A stretch of 64,000 nucleotides of DNA. Source: ZC4RG30 sp963777735. GTDB taxonomy: Bacteria > Pseudomonadota > Gammaproteobacteria > Steroidobacterales > Steroidobacteraceae. A program made the position numbers and the translations under genes. The notes under the pieces are model-generated. The model ran no database searches and was not told the DNA's origin. It worked only from the letters and a program-made list of their open reading frames with translations. Numbering within the stretch: position 1 is the stretch's first letter; each line of letters opens with the position of its first letter. This document shows positions 26,721-35,076 of this stretch, one piece after another. Location: positions 1,178,001 through 1,242,000 of the forward strand of contig CAVZRQ010000008.1 in the NCBI GenBank assembly GCA_963777735.1, read 5' to 3'.

Positions 26721-28130
26721 ATGCCGCTCGCGCATGCCGTGCCGGCCTGGGCCATGCTGGCCTACCTCGCCTCCGGCATCCTCTTCATTCTCGCGCTGCG
26801 CGGCCTGTCTTCGCCCGCCTCCTCGCGCAACGGCAACCGCTTCGGCATGGCGGGCATGCTGCTGGCTGTCGTCACCACGCTGGTGATCCATGAGCTTGCC
26901 GCGCTGCCGGAGATCCTGGCGGCGATCGTGATCGGCGGCCTGTGCGGATTGCTGATCGCACGGCGCATCGCAATGACCGCCATGCCGCAGCTGGTCGCTG
27001 CCTTCCATTCGCTGGTGGGCCTCGCCGCAGTGCTGGTGGCCGCCGCGGCATTCCTCGAGCCCGACGGATTTGGCATCCAGGGCGCCGACGGTCTCATCCT
27101 CAAGGCCAGCCGGGTCGAGATGGTGCTCGGCATCGCGATCGGTGCCATCACGCTGAGTGGCTCGGTCATCGCTTTCCTGAAGCTCAATGGCAACCTCTCC
27201 GGCGCACCGATCCTGCTGCCAGCCCGCCATGCGATCAATCTCGCACTGCTGACGGCCATCGTGGTACTCACTGGCTGGTTCGTGGTCGACCAGAGTGCCA
27301 CTGCATTCTGGACAGTCACCGGCCTCGCACTGCTCATCGGCCTGCTGCTGATCATTCCCATCGGCGGCGCCGACATGCCGGTGGTGGTGTCGATGCTCAA
27401 CAGCTATTCGGGCTGGGCGGCGGCGGCCATGGGCTTCACACTGCACAACGTCGCGATGGTGATCACCGGCGCGCTGGTCGGTTCCTCCGGCGCCATCCTG
27501 TCCTACATCATGTGCCGCGCCATGAACCGCAGCTTCCTCGGCGTGATCGCCGGTGGCTTCGGTGCGGTGGCTGCAGATCCCGCTGCTGCCGGGAAAAGCG
27601 ATCGCCCCTGGAAGCGCGGCTCTGCCGAGGATGCGGCCTTCATCCTGAAGGAAGCCGGCCAGGTGATCATCATCCCGGGCTACGGCATGGCCGTCGCGCA
27701 GGCCCAGCATGTGCTGCGCGAGATGGGCGACAAACTCAAGGAACATGGCGTAAAGGTGAAATACGCCATCCATCCGGTGGCGGGCCGCATGCCGGGGCAC
27801 ATGAACGTGCTGCTGGCCGAAGCATCGGTGCCCTACGACGATGTGTTCGAACTGGAAGACATCAACGGCGAATTTGCGCAGACGGACGTGGCGTTCGTGA
27901 TCGGCGCCAACGATGTGGTGAATCCTGCCGCCCGCACCGATCGCAGCTCGCCCATCTATGGCATGCCCGTGTTCGACGTGCAGAAGGCCAAGACCGTGCT
28001 GTTCGTGAAGCGCTCGATGACCGGAGCGGGTTATTCAGGCGTCGACAACGACGTGTTCTATCTCGACCAGACCATCATGCTGCTGGCAGACGCGAAGAAG
28101 ATGGTCGAGGAAATCGTCAAGGCGCTGTAG
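26721..28130 (+). CDS. pntB: NAD(P) transhydrogenase subunit beta
   Basis: 469 residues: eight or more membrane helices forming the proton path, then the soluble NADP(H)-binding domain III. Domain III shows IIPGYGMAVAQAQHVLREM, the glycine-rich NADP site, AIHPVAGRMPGHMNVLLAEA, VIGANDVVNPAAR and KRSMTGAGYSGVDN, all typical. The frame is open upstream to 26616, but that overlaps pntAB; ATG at 26721 fits the family start. It ends 17 bases from the convergent GGDEF-EAL gene with no visible terminator. Confidence 0.95.
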   Translation: MPLAHAVPAWAMLAYLASGILFILALRGLSSPASSRNGNRFGMAGMLLAVVTTLVIHELAALPEILAAIVIGGLCGLLIARRIAMTAMPQLVAAFHSLVGLAAVLVAAAAFLEPDGFGIQGADGLILKASRVEMVLGIAIGAITLSGSVIAFLKLNGNLSGAPILLPARHAINLALLTAIVVLTGWFVVDQSATAFWTVTGLALLIGLLLIIPIGGADMPVVVSMLNSYSGWAAAAMGFTLHNVAMVITGALVGSSGAILSYIMCRAMNRSFLGVIAGGFGAVAADPAAAGKSDRPWKRGSAEDAAFILKEAGQVIIIPGYGMAVAQAQHVLREMGDKLKEHGVKVKYAIHPVAGRMPGHMNVLLAEASVPYDDVFELEDINGEFAQTDVAFVIGANDVVNPAARTDRSSPIYGMPVFDVQKAKTVLFVKRSMTGAGYSGVDNDVFYLDQTIMLLADAKKMVEEIVKAL

Positions 28131-28147
28131 CGCGCGAACCCGGAAGC

Positions 28148-30496
28148 TCAGGCGGCGAGATTCAGCGGCTTCGGCCGACCCACCGCATAACCCTGCACAT
28201 AGTCGACGCCCATGCTGCGTGCCGCATCCAGGCCCGCCGCATCCTCCACCTGCTCGGCAATCACCTTGAAGTTCAGCGACCGTGCCAGCTTGATGGTGGC
28301 CGTGACCATGGCCTGGTTCACGCTGTCGCGCGCCAGGTTGTGCATGAACGAACCGTCGATCTTCAGGTAATCCATCGGCAGGTTCTTCAGGCTCGAGAAC
28401 GAACCCAGGTTGCTGCCGAAATCATCCAGCGCGAACTGGCAGCCCATGCCATGCAGCACGCCCACGAACCGCCGTGCGGCTTCCAGGTTCGCCACCACCG
28501 ATGCCTCGGAGATCTCGAAGCAGATCTGCGTCGGCTCCACGCCGCTGCGATCAAAACTCTCCACCACGAACTCGAGGAACTGCACATCGGAAAGCGTCTG
28601 TCCGGAAATATTGATGGCGAGGCTGCGCCCCGCAGGCAGCGCGATGGCGCCACGACCCAGCGCCGTGAAGGTGGTCTGCACCACCCAGCGATCCACCAGG
28701 CCCATCAGCCGATAGCGCTCGGCCGCCCGCACCAGCTCGGCAGGCGAAAGCTCCTGGCCCTGTTCATTGGCCAGCCGCACCAGCACTTCCATCGCCGGAC
28801 CGCTGCTGCCCTGCCCATAGGCCGGCACGATCGGCTGCCAGAAAAGCCGGAACAGGTTGTCGCGCAGCGCGGCCTGCAGAATGCGCAGCCAGTGGATCTC
28901 GCCACTGTGCCGCGCGGCCACTTCATCACGCGCCGAGTACACCACGACCCGGCCGGCACCCTGCTTCTTCGCCACATAGCAGGCCGAATCTGCGGCGGCA
29001 AGAATCTCTTCGACACTGCCACTGTCACGCGCCAGCTCCACGAGGCCCACGCTCGCGCCTACCGAGTGGATGCGATCGCGCCACACAAAACGGTGCTCGG
29101 CGATGGTGCGCGTCAGGTCGTCGGCAATCTGCCGCCCCTTCTGCAGCGGGCAACCCGGCAGCAGCAGTGCGAACTCGTCTCCGCCCACTCGCGCCACGGT
29201 ATCCGAATCGCGGACCGCTTCGCGCATCACCTTGGCCACTTCGCGCAGCAGGCTGTCGCCGGCCTGATGGCCGCTGCCATCGTTCACGGCCTTGAAATGG
29301 TCCAGGTCGATGAAACACAGCACATGCGCGGCTTCGCCACGTCGCGCGGCTTCCAGTGAATCCGCCAGCCGGCGCTCGAACTCCGCCCTGTTCACAAGAC
29401 CGGTCAGCGCATCATGCGTGGCCTGGTACGACATCTGGCGCGTGAGTCCGCGCAGCTCCGTGACATCGTGCATCAGCACCACGGCGCCGGTGATTTCCTC
29501 GGCTGCATTGTCTCGACTGCGCAGCGGCGATGCGGTGAGCTCGATCGACCGCTCGGAACCTGCGCTGCGAGCCAGCATGAATGCGCGGCGACCGAGCCCC
29601 ACCGTGGTGGTGCCGCGCAACGCGAGCTCGACCGGATCCTTCAGCAATTTGCGATCCGTCTCATCTACAAGGGTGATTACCTGGTCGACGGTGCGGCCGT
29701 CGAGCTGCCTGCCGTCAACGCCAAGCAGTGCCGCCGCAGCAGGGTTGGCGTAATCGATGCGACCGCTCGTGTCGGTGGTGATCAACGCCTCGCCCAGCGA
29801 CTCCAGCGCCAGTCGCGCGCGCGAACGCCCGCCGATTTCGAAGATGCCGGTGCCCACACCCGTGCCGCCACCGAAACTGCTGCCCAGTGTCTGCACCGTC
29901 TGCGTGGGAATCACTTCCACGCCGGTGATGAGCAGAGCCTTGCCCTCTTCGAAGTCGATCAACGTGTTGGCAATCTCCAGGCGCGACAACTGCCCCTGCA
30001 TGCCGATCAGGTCGATCTCGAAACGCGTCTGGGCGTCTTCGCCTCCGAGGTTGCGTGCGAGGTTCTGCGCGACCATCTCCGACTGATCCGGCGGCACCAG
30101 GTCGGACAGGCGGCGGCCAACCACCGCCATGCGGTCAACGCCCAGCAACTGGGCAAACTGCGGGTTGGCATACAGGATGACGTCCTGATGCAGCAGCACG
30201 ACTTCGTGCACCCGATCTCCCACCTGCGTGAACAACCCGCTGGCAGCAGTGCTGCCTGCTGGCGCACGCCGCGAACGCTGCAGCAACGTGTTGACGGCAC
30301 CGGTCAATGCCAACAGGTCCGGGTGGTCGGATTCGAATTCCACGCGTTCAGCCGGCTTGCCGCCCACCGAAGCGGACTGGATGGCGCGCGCCAGCCGGGA
30401 CACTGCCCGGGCATCCTGCCGCTGGAACAGCCACAGGATCAGGAGGACAAAAGCGGCAAACGCGAACATCAGGCTTAAAAGCCCCAAAACCGTCAT
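28148..30496 (-). CDS. PAS-GGDEF-EAL cyclic-di-GMP signalling protein
   Basis: 782 residues. An N-terminal membrane segment (VLGLLSLMFAFAAFVLLILWLF) is followed by two PAS-like regions (about 100-200 with VVLLHQDVILYANPQFAQLLG, and 225-345 with ALITTDTSGRIDYANPAAAALLG), a GGDEF domain with intact RVGGDEFALLL near 434-444, and an EAL domain. The EAL catalytic set looks complete: EVLVRL, AINISG, FEISEA, DDFGS, KIDGSF and AEQVED. So it may both make and degrade c-di-GMP. A canonical inhibitory RxxD lies upstream of GGDEF only imperfectly. Divergent from pcm, convergent with pntB. Input signal unknown. Confidence 0.92.
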   Translation of the reverse strand: MTVLGLLSLMFAFAAFVLLILWLFQRQDARAVSRLARAIQSASVGGKPAERVEFESDHPDLLALTGAVNTLLQRSRRAPAGSTAASGLFTQVGDRVHEVVLLHQDVILYANPQFAQLLGVDRMAVVGRRLSDLVPPDQSEMVAQNLARNLGGEDAQTRFEIDLIGMQGQLSRLEIANTLIDFEEGKALLITGVEVIPTQTVQTLGSSFGGGTGVGTGIFEIGGRSRARLALESLGEALITTDTSGRIDYANPAAAALLGVDGRQLDGRTVDQVITLVDETDRKLLKDPVELALRGTTTVGLGRRAFMLARSAGSERSIELTASPLRSRDNAAEEITGAVVLMHDVTELRGLTRQMSYQATHDALTGLVNRAEFERRLADSLEAARRGEAAHVLCFIDLDHFKAVNDGSGHQAGDSLLREVAKVMREAVRDSDTVARVGGDEFALLLPGCPLQKGRQIADDLTRTIAEHRFVWRDRIHSVGASVGLVELARDSGSVEEILAAADSACYVAKKQGAGRVVVYSARDEVAARHSGEIHWLRILQAALRDNLFRLFWQPIVPAYGQGSSGPAMEVLVRLANEQGQELSPAELVRAAERYRLMGLVDRWVVQTTFTALGRGAIALPAGRSLAINISGQTLSDVQFLEFVVESFDRSGVEPTQICFEISEASVVANLEAARRFVGVLHGMGCQFALDDFGSNLGSFSSLKNLPMDYLKIDGSFMHNLARDSVNQAMVTATIKLARSLNFKVIAEQVEDAAGLDAARSMGVDYVQGYAVGRPKPLNLAA

Positions 30497-30606
30497 CGTT
30501 TGCCCTGTGTTTTTGTAACTGGTCGTCCCTGCAGGTCAGAATAGCCGAGTCGCCGTTTGGCAACACCCGAGTTGGACATAAGGTTTGGCTTAAGTCGCCG
30601 GCAGCG

Positions 30607-30635
30607 TTAAAGTAAAAAGATCAGCTACCTGATAT
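30607..30635 (+). promoter_or_regulatory. Promoter candidate of pcm
   Basis: TTAAAG (30607-30612) and TGATAT (30630-30635) are separated by 17 bases. Transcription would begin about 30642, only a few bases before the pcm ATG at 30646, so the message would be nearly leaderless. No ribosome-binding site precedes that ATG. Confidence 0.4.
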
Positions 30636-30645
30636 TCTGAGGCCC

Positions 30646-31302
30646 ATGCAGACTAGCACCCCCGCCCGCTCCCAGATGACCTATCAGCAGGTACGCGCCT
30701 GGTCGGTTCTGCCGCCCGAAACCCTGGCGGTTTTCGAGCAATTGCCGCGTGAATCCTTCGTGCCCGCGGCATCGCTGGGCGCCGCCTATGGCGACTTCGC
30801 GATCCCGCTGGGCGACGGCCAGCACATGCTCACCCCCACCGTGGTCGGTCGCATCCTGCAGGCGGTAACCGTCCGCCGCAGCGATCAGGTGCTGGAGATC
30901 GGTACCGGCTCGGGCTACCTCACCGCCTGCCTGGCGCTCCTCGGCGCACAGGTGCACAGCCTCGAGATCCGGCCGGAATTCGCACACCGGGCCAGGCAGA
31001 ACCTGAAGGCGGCCGGCATCGGCAATGCCCAGGTGGAAGAAGCCGACGCCTTCCGCTGGCAGGCGGCGGCCCCAGGTTATGACGTCGTGGTGATCACGGG
31101 CTCCATGCCGGTGTATGACCCTCGCTTCGAATCCTTGCTGAAACCCGGCGGGCGCCTGTTTGCGGTGTCCGGCACGGCGCCTGTAATGGAAGCGCAGCTG
31201 GTGAGACTGAACACTTCGAAGCAGCGTGACGTGCACAGCCTGTTCGAAACCGTCATCGATCCGCTGGAGCATGCGGCCACGATCAACCGGTTCGTCTTCT
31301 AG
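30646..31302 (+). CDS. pcm: Protein-L-isoaspartate O-methyltransferase
   Basis: SAM-dependent methyltransferase that starts repair of isoaspartyl residues in damaged proteins. 218 residues. SAM motif I is VLEIGTGSGYLTACLALLG (about 84-102), preceded by the family's ISTPxxV-like region, here QHMLTPTVVGRILQ. The active-site Ser/Thr segment differs from the classical CGQPSTIS form (YGDFAIPLGDGQHML), so activity on isoaspartate should be seen as probable rather than certain. Followed by tolC, the order seen in Xanthomonadales and pseudomonad-type genomes. Divergent from the GGDEF-EAL gene. Confidence 0.8.
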   Translation: MQTSTPARSQMTYQQVRAWSVLPPETLAVFEQLPRESFVPAASLGAAYGDFAIPLGDGQHMLTPTVVGRILQAVTVRRSDQVLEIGTGSGYLTACLALLGAQVHSLEIRPEFAHRARQNLKAAGIGNAQVEEADAFRWQAAAPGYDVVVITGSMPVYDPRFESLLKPGGRLFAVSGTAPVMEAQLVRLNTSKQRDVHSLFETVIDPLEHAATINRFVF

Positions 31303-31382
31303 CAGGGCTGCGCGGCGGGAACTTGACCGGGCTGGGGCAGCTCTCAATCCGGATACCAATAAACAGATTGCAGGAAAGGCAC

Positions 31383-32803
31383 ATGAAACGCGGAAACATC
31401 TGGTCGGGTCTCGGCGGAATCGCCACGTTGCTGATGGCCTCATTGCCTGCCAGCGGCGCCGACCTGCTCTCGGTCTACGATCAGGCGCTGGTCAACGACC
31501 CGCAGATCCGCGAAGCGGCAGCCAACCGCAAGGCACAGCACGAAGCACGTCCGCAGGCACTGGCGGCGTTGCTGCCGCAGATTTCAGGCACCGCCAACCG
31601 CGGCCGCAGCTGGAACGATGGCGATTCGGTCAGCACCACCTATCTCGGTGGGGTTCCGACGCTGTCCGATCCGCCGCCTTCCAGCGGGCGCACCGACACC
31701 AAGGGCTGGGGCATCAACCTGCGCCAGAACGTGTTTTCCTGGGGCAACTGGGTCGCACTGCGATCCGCCAACAGCACGGTTGCCCAGGCGGAAGCCGATT
31801 ACCTCGCGCAGCTGCAGTCGCTGGCGCAGCGCGTCGCGCAGCAATATTTCGCCGTGCTGAATGCGCAGGATATCGTCAGGTCACAGGAAGCTGCGCGTGA
31901 GGCCATCACCCGCCAGCTGGAGCAATCCGAGCGACGTTCGAAGTGGGCCTCATCGCCATTACCGACGTGCAGGAAGCCCGGGCGGAACGCGACAACGCCG
32001 CCGCGCAGGTCATCGCCGCCAAACGCTCGCTCGCCAGTGCCGAAGAGCAGCTGCGCGCCACGATCGGCGAGAAGCCGGCCGTGCTGAAGGAACCCTCGGC
32101 CGACATGCCCCTGCTGGCGCCCAACCCCGCTTCCGAAGAAGACTGGGTGCGCATCTCGATGGAGCAGAACGCATCGCTGATCTCCAGCCGGCTTTCGGCG
32201 GATATTTCCCGTGACCGGGTCAGCTCCGCCTTTGGCGGGCACCTGCCTTCCATCGACCTCGTTGCGGGCCGCAACCACAACAACAGCAATGGCTCGACCA
32301 CCTTCAACAACCCGGTGCCACCGTCCACGACGAGCAGCAACAATTCCACGAGTGATGGCAAGTCGATCACGCTGCAGCTGACGGTGCCTCTGTTCAGTGG
32401 CGGTGCTACTTCGTCCCGGGTGCGCGAAAGCGAGTACCTCTGGATTGCCGCCAAGGAACGCCTGGAGCGCACCTCGCGCACCACCGAACGCAATGCGCGG
32501 GATGCCTATCAGGGTGTGATCAGCGAAATCGCGCGGGTGCAGGCGTTGAAGCAGGCGCTGGAATCCAGCCGCACGGCCCTTGCCGCCACCGAGGCAGGCA
32601 GTGAAGTGGGCACGCGTACCGCGGTCGACGTGCTGACATCGCGCCGGCTGCTGATCCTTGCCGAGACCAACTACTCGGCAGCCAAGTACGCCTACCTGAA
32701 CAACATGATCCAGCTGCGGCTGGCCGCCGGCGATCTGGATCGCAGCACGATCGAAGAGATCAATCGGCTGTTGACGGTTACGCCGACGGCACCGGCACCG
32801 TAA
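31383..32803 (+). CDS. tolC: TolC-family outer-membrane efflux protein, one frameshift
   Basis: Outer-membrane channel of tripartite efflux pumps and type I secretion. A signal peptide (GIATLLMASLPASGA) precedes DLLSVYDQALVNDPQIREA, the typical TolC start. Both coiled-coil repeats are seen, with VAQQYFAVLNAQ in the first and RNARDAYQGVISEIARV in the second. The frame breaks near 31940, where GACGTTCGAA should read GACGTTTCGAA: loss of one T in a T-run. Corrected length is 473 residues. ATG at 31383 has AGGAAAGG upstream. It ends 3 bases before the convergent waaA stop. Confidence 0.92.
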
Positions 32804-32806
32804 ATT

Positions 32807-34120
32807 TCAAACGGCCGGCGGCAGCGCGGCAATCATTGCCAGCGCCCGCCCGGCCGCACCGCGATTGGCGGCCACCACTGCCGCTGCGCGCGCGCCGGTG
32901 GCCTGAGCCATCGCACCATCTCCCAGGAAACTTTCCAGCGTCAGCGCCAGCTGCGCTGCGTCGCTAACCGTGGCCAGTGCGCCCGCGTCTCTCAGCAGTT
33001 CAGCTGCCGCCGGCGAATTGAAGCAATGCGGACCCGCGATCACCGGCTTGCCCAGTGCCGCCGGCTCCAGCAGGTTGTGTCCGCCCACCGGCACCAGCGT
33101 GCCACCGACAAAGGCCGCATCGGCAGCGGCATACCAGGGCAGCAGTCCGCCCATGACATCCAGCAGCAGCACTTCCAGCTCCGCGTAGCCTGCCGTGTGT
33201 TGCGAAGCCCGCGCGAATACCACGTTCTGCGAGTCCAGCCACTGCGCAACCGCGGCGAAGCGTTCGGGCCTGCGAGGTGCCAGCACCAGCAATGGCGCGG
33301 GCTGGATTGCGCGGCGGGCATTGGCCAGCAACTGACGCTGTGCATCGACGCAGTGTTCTTCCTCCAGTGGATGCGTGCTGCCAGCCACCCATAGGGGGCG
33401 GGATCCGAGTTCCGCCCGCCGGCGCGCACCTTGCGCAGCGATGTCGTCAGCCATCGGCAGGTCGAACTTGAGATTGCCGCCCACCACAACCTGTGCTGGC
33501 GCCGCGCCGAGTGCGATGAACCGCTGACGATCCTTTTCGCCCTGCGCGCTGATGGCGGCAAATGCACGCACAGCGTTCTGCATCATGCGCGGCGCAAAAC
33601 GCTGATAGCGGCGCAGCGACTTCTCCGACACGCGCGCACTCACCAGCAACAGCGGCACGCCGTGTTGCGTGCATGCCGCGATGAGATTCGGCCAGAGCTC
33701 GGTCTCGATGAACACGGCGGCGCGCGGCCGGGTTGTACCGAGAAAACGCGTGGCAGCCCCTGGCAGATCCCAGGGTGCGAGTTGCATGGTGAGCTGCGGG
33801 CTGCCGCCCTGAAACTGCAGCAGGTCGCGATAGAGTTCCTGCGCGCGGGCCAGCCCGGTAGGCGTACCCACCGTCAGCAGCAGCGGTGGAGGCGACGGCG
33901 ATTGCAATACGCCCCGCAACAGGGCTGCCAGCGCCTGCACCTCGCCCACGGAAGCGGCATGCAACCACAGTGGCCGGTCGTGGCGTATCGCATTCCCGAA
34001 CGAAAGCAGTTCGCGCAGCCTGCTGCGATAGACCGGGTGGCGCCAACCCCGGAGCAGGAACCCCAACACGGCAAGCGGCAGCAGCAACCGGAGGGCGAGC
34101 GAATAGGCCCAGCGCGGCAT
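32807..34120 (-). CDS. waaA: 3-deoxy-D-manno-octulosonic acid transferase
   Basis: Inner-membrane GT30 glycosyltransferase that adds Kdo to the lipid A precursor lipid IVA. 437 residues from ATG 34120 (MPRWAYSLALRLLLPL). A membrane anchor near residues 5-22 is followed by RPLWLHAASVGEVQAL, the catalytic-base region, AVFIETELWPNL, SARVSEKSLRRY, GNLKFD and the C-terminal sugar-nucleotide region FVGGTLVPVGGHNLLEPA. Its ATG overlaps the kdkA stop as ATGA, which means translational coupling. A longer frame to 34237 overlaps kdkA and is not used. Next to kdkA, it likely makes a mono-Kdo core with phosphate, as in Haemophilus (inference). Confidence 0.95.
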   Translation of the reverse strand: MPRWAYSLALRLLLPLAVLGFLLRGWRHPVYRSRLRELLSFGNAIRHDRPLWLHAASVGEVQALAALLRGVLQSPSPPPLLLTVGTPTGLARAQELYRDLLQFQGGSPQLTMQLAPWDLPGAATRFLGTTRPRAAVFIETELWPNLIAACTQHGVPLLLVSARVSEKSLRRYQRFAPRMMQNAVRAFAAISAQGEKDRQRFIALGAAPAQVVVGGNLKFDLPMADDIAAQGARRRAELGSRPLWVAGSTHPLEEEHCVDAQRQLLANARRAIQPAPLLVLAPRRPERFAAVAQWLDSQNVVFARASQHTAGYAELEVLLLDVMGGLLPWYAAADAAFVGGTLVPVGGHNLLEPAALGKPVIAGPHCFNSPAAAELLRDAGALATVSDAAQLALTLESFLGDGAMAQATGARAAAVVAANRGAAGRALAMIAALPPAV

Positions 34121-34863
34121 CAGAACCAGGCAGCCAGCAGGCACTGCCACTGGGTGTCGTCGAAGCGGGGCTCCTGGCGCTGGTCTTCCAGCGCATCCAG
34201 CGAACGGCGCAAGCGCGCGAGGTTGGCGTCGCGCCACATGCCGGGACTGCGCCGGGCACAGCGATCGAAGTCGATCAGGAAGACTTCCTCGTCACCCCGC
34301 AACAGGATGTTGTGGGCATTGAGATCGGCATGAAAGAGCCCGTAGTCATGGAAGCGGCGGATGCAACGGCCGATGGCAGCCCAGACCGGCAGCCCCACTT
34401 CCCCGGCAGCGAGGCGCTGCGCGAGCGTCAATGTATCCGGCAGATACTCGGTGATGATGTCGGCGCGATAGGCCACGCCCTGTTGCTCGTAGCGTGCCGC
34501 CAGTGGCAATGGCACGGGCAGACCCGCGGCATGCATGCGCAGCGTGAGCTGCAGCTCCCGCACCGGACGCGTGCGTGCTTCACCAAGCCACAGGTACTGG
34601 TCTGCACTGATGCCTGCCGCAAGACCACCGCGGCGGTAATGACGCAGCACGAAGCGGCGACCGGCATGCTCGAACAGCACCGCAGCCCCCCTGCCGGGCT
34701 CGCTGCCCACCAGTGCGCCGCGGGCAATCCAGTAGCGGGGTTCGAACCAGGGCATGCCGACTTCGATGCCGGGCGCGGCGTTGGTGAAGATGGCGCCCTG
34801 CCCCGCTGGCCCGCGCACCGCAGTGCGCAACAGCCGCAAGGATTGCTCCGCTGCCGCGTTCAC
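34120..34863 (-). CDS. kdkA: 3-deoxy-D-manno-octulosonic acid kinase
   Basis: ATP-dependent kinase of 247 residues that phosphorylates the Kdo residue of the inner lipopolysaccharide core. The kinase-like catalytic loop HADLNAHNILL (about 181-191) and metal-binding VFLIDFDRC (about 197-205) are clear, and FVLRHYRRGGL carries the ATP-site Arg/Lys region. Length agrees with Haemophilus KdkA. It precedes waaA with an ATGA overlap and follows the small zinc-finger gene by 10 bases. Confidence 0.92.
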   Translation of the reverse strand: MNAAAEQSLRLLRTAVRGPAGQGAIFTNAAPGIEVGMPWFEPRYWIARGALVGSEPGRGAAVLFEHAGRRFVLRHYRRGGLAAGISADQYLWLGEARTRPVRELQLTLRMHAAGLPVPLPLAARYEQQGVAYRADIITEYLPDTLTLAQRLAAGEVGLPVWAAIGRCIRRFHDYGLFHADLNAHNILLRGDEEVFLIDFDRCARRSPGMWRDANLARLRRSLDALEDQRQEPRFDDTQWQCLLAAWF

Positions 34864-34873
34864 GGCCGCAGGT

Positions 34874-35068
34874 TCAGCGACGCAGTGTGAATTCGGAGCC
34901 GCAGTACGGGCACTTGGCGCTGCCTGTCTGCTCGATCGGCAGATAGACCCGCGGATGCGAGTTCCAGAGACTCATCTCGGGCATGGGGCAGGCGAGCGGC
35001 AGATCCGACTCTTCCACTTCATAGGTACGGGCTGAATTGGCGGGCAGCAGTGTGGCTGGATTCGACAT
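34874..35068 (-). CDS. Small zinc-finger protein, CHCC type
   Basis: A 64-residue protein with CPMPEMSLWNSHPRVYLPI and CPYCGSEFTLRR: the spaced C...H...C-x2-C pattern of the zf-CHCC family, related to the zinc domain of a mitochondrial complex I accessory subunit. Family members in proteobacteria are cytosolic and of unknown role. The gene sits 8 bases after glnE and 10 bases before kdkA on one strand. Confidence 0.85.
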   Translation of the reverse strand: MSNPATLLPANSARTYEVEESDLPLACPMPEMSLWNSHPRVYLPIEQTGSAKCPYCGSEFTLRR

Positions 35069-35076
35069 GCCGCCGA

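Noticed and set aside
26942..29359. 805-codon open frame over pntB and the GGDEF-EAL gene
   Set aside because: It crosses two well-supported genes on opposite strands and has the low-complexity composition of a shadow frame.
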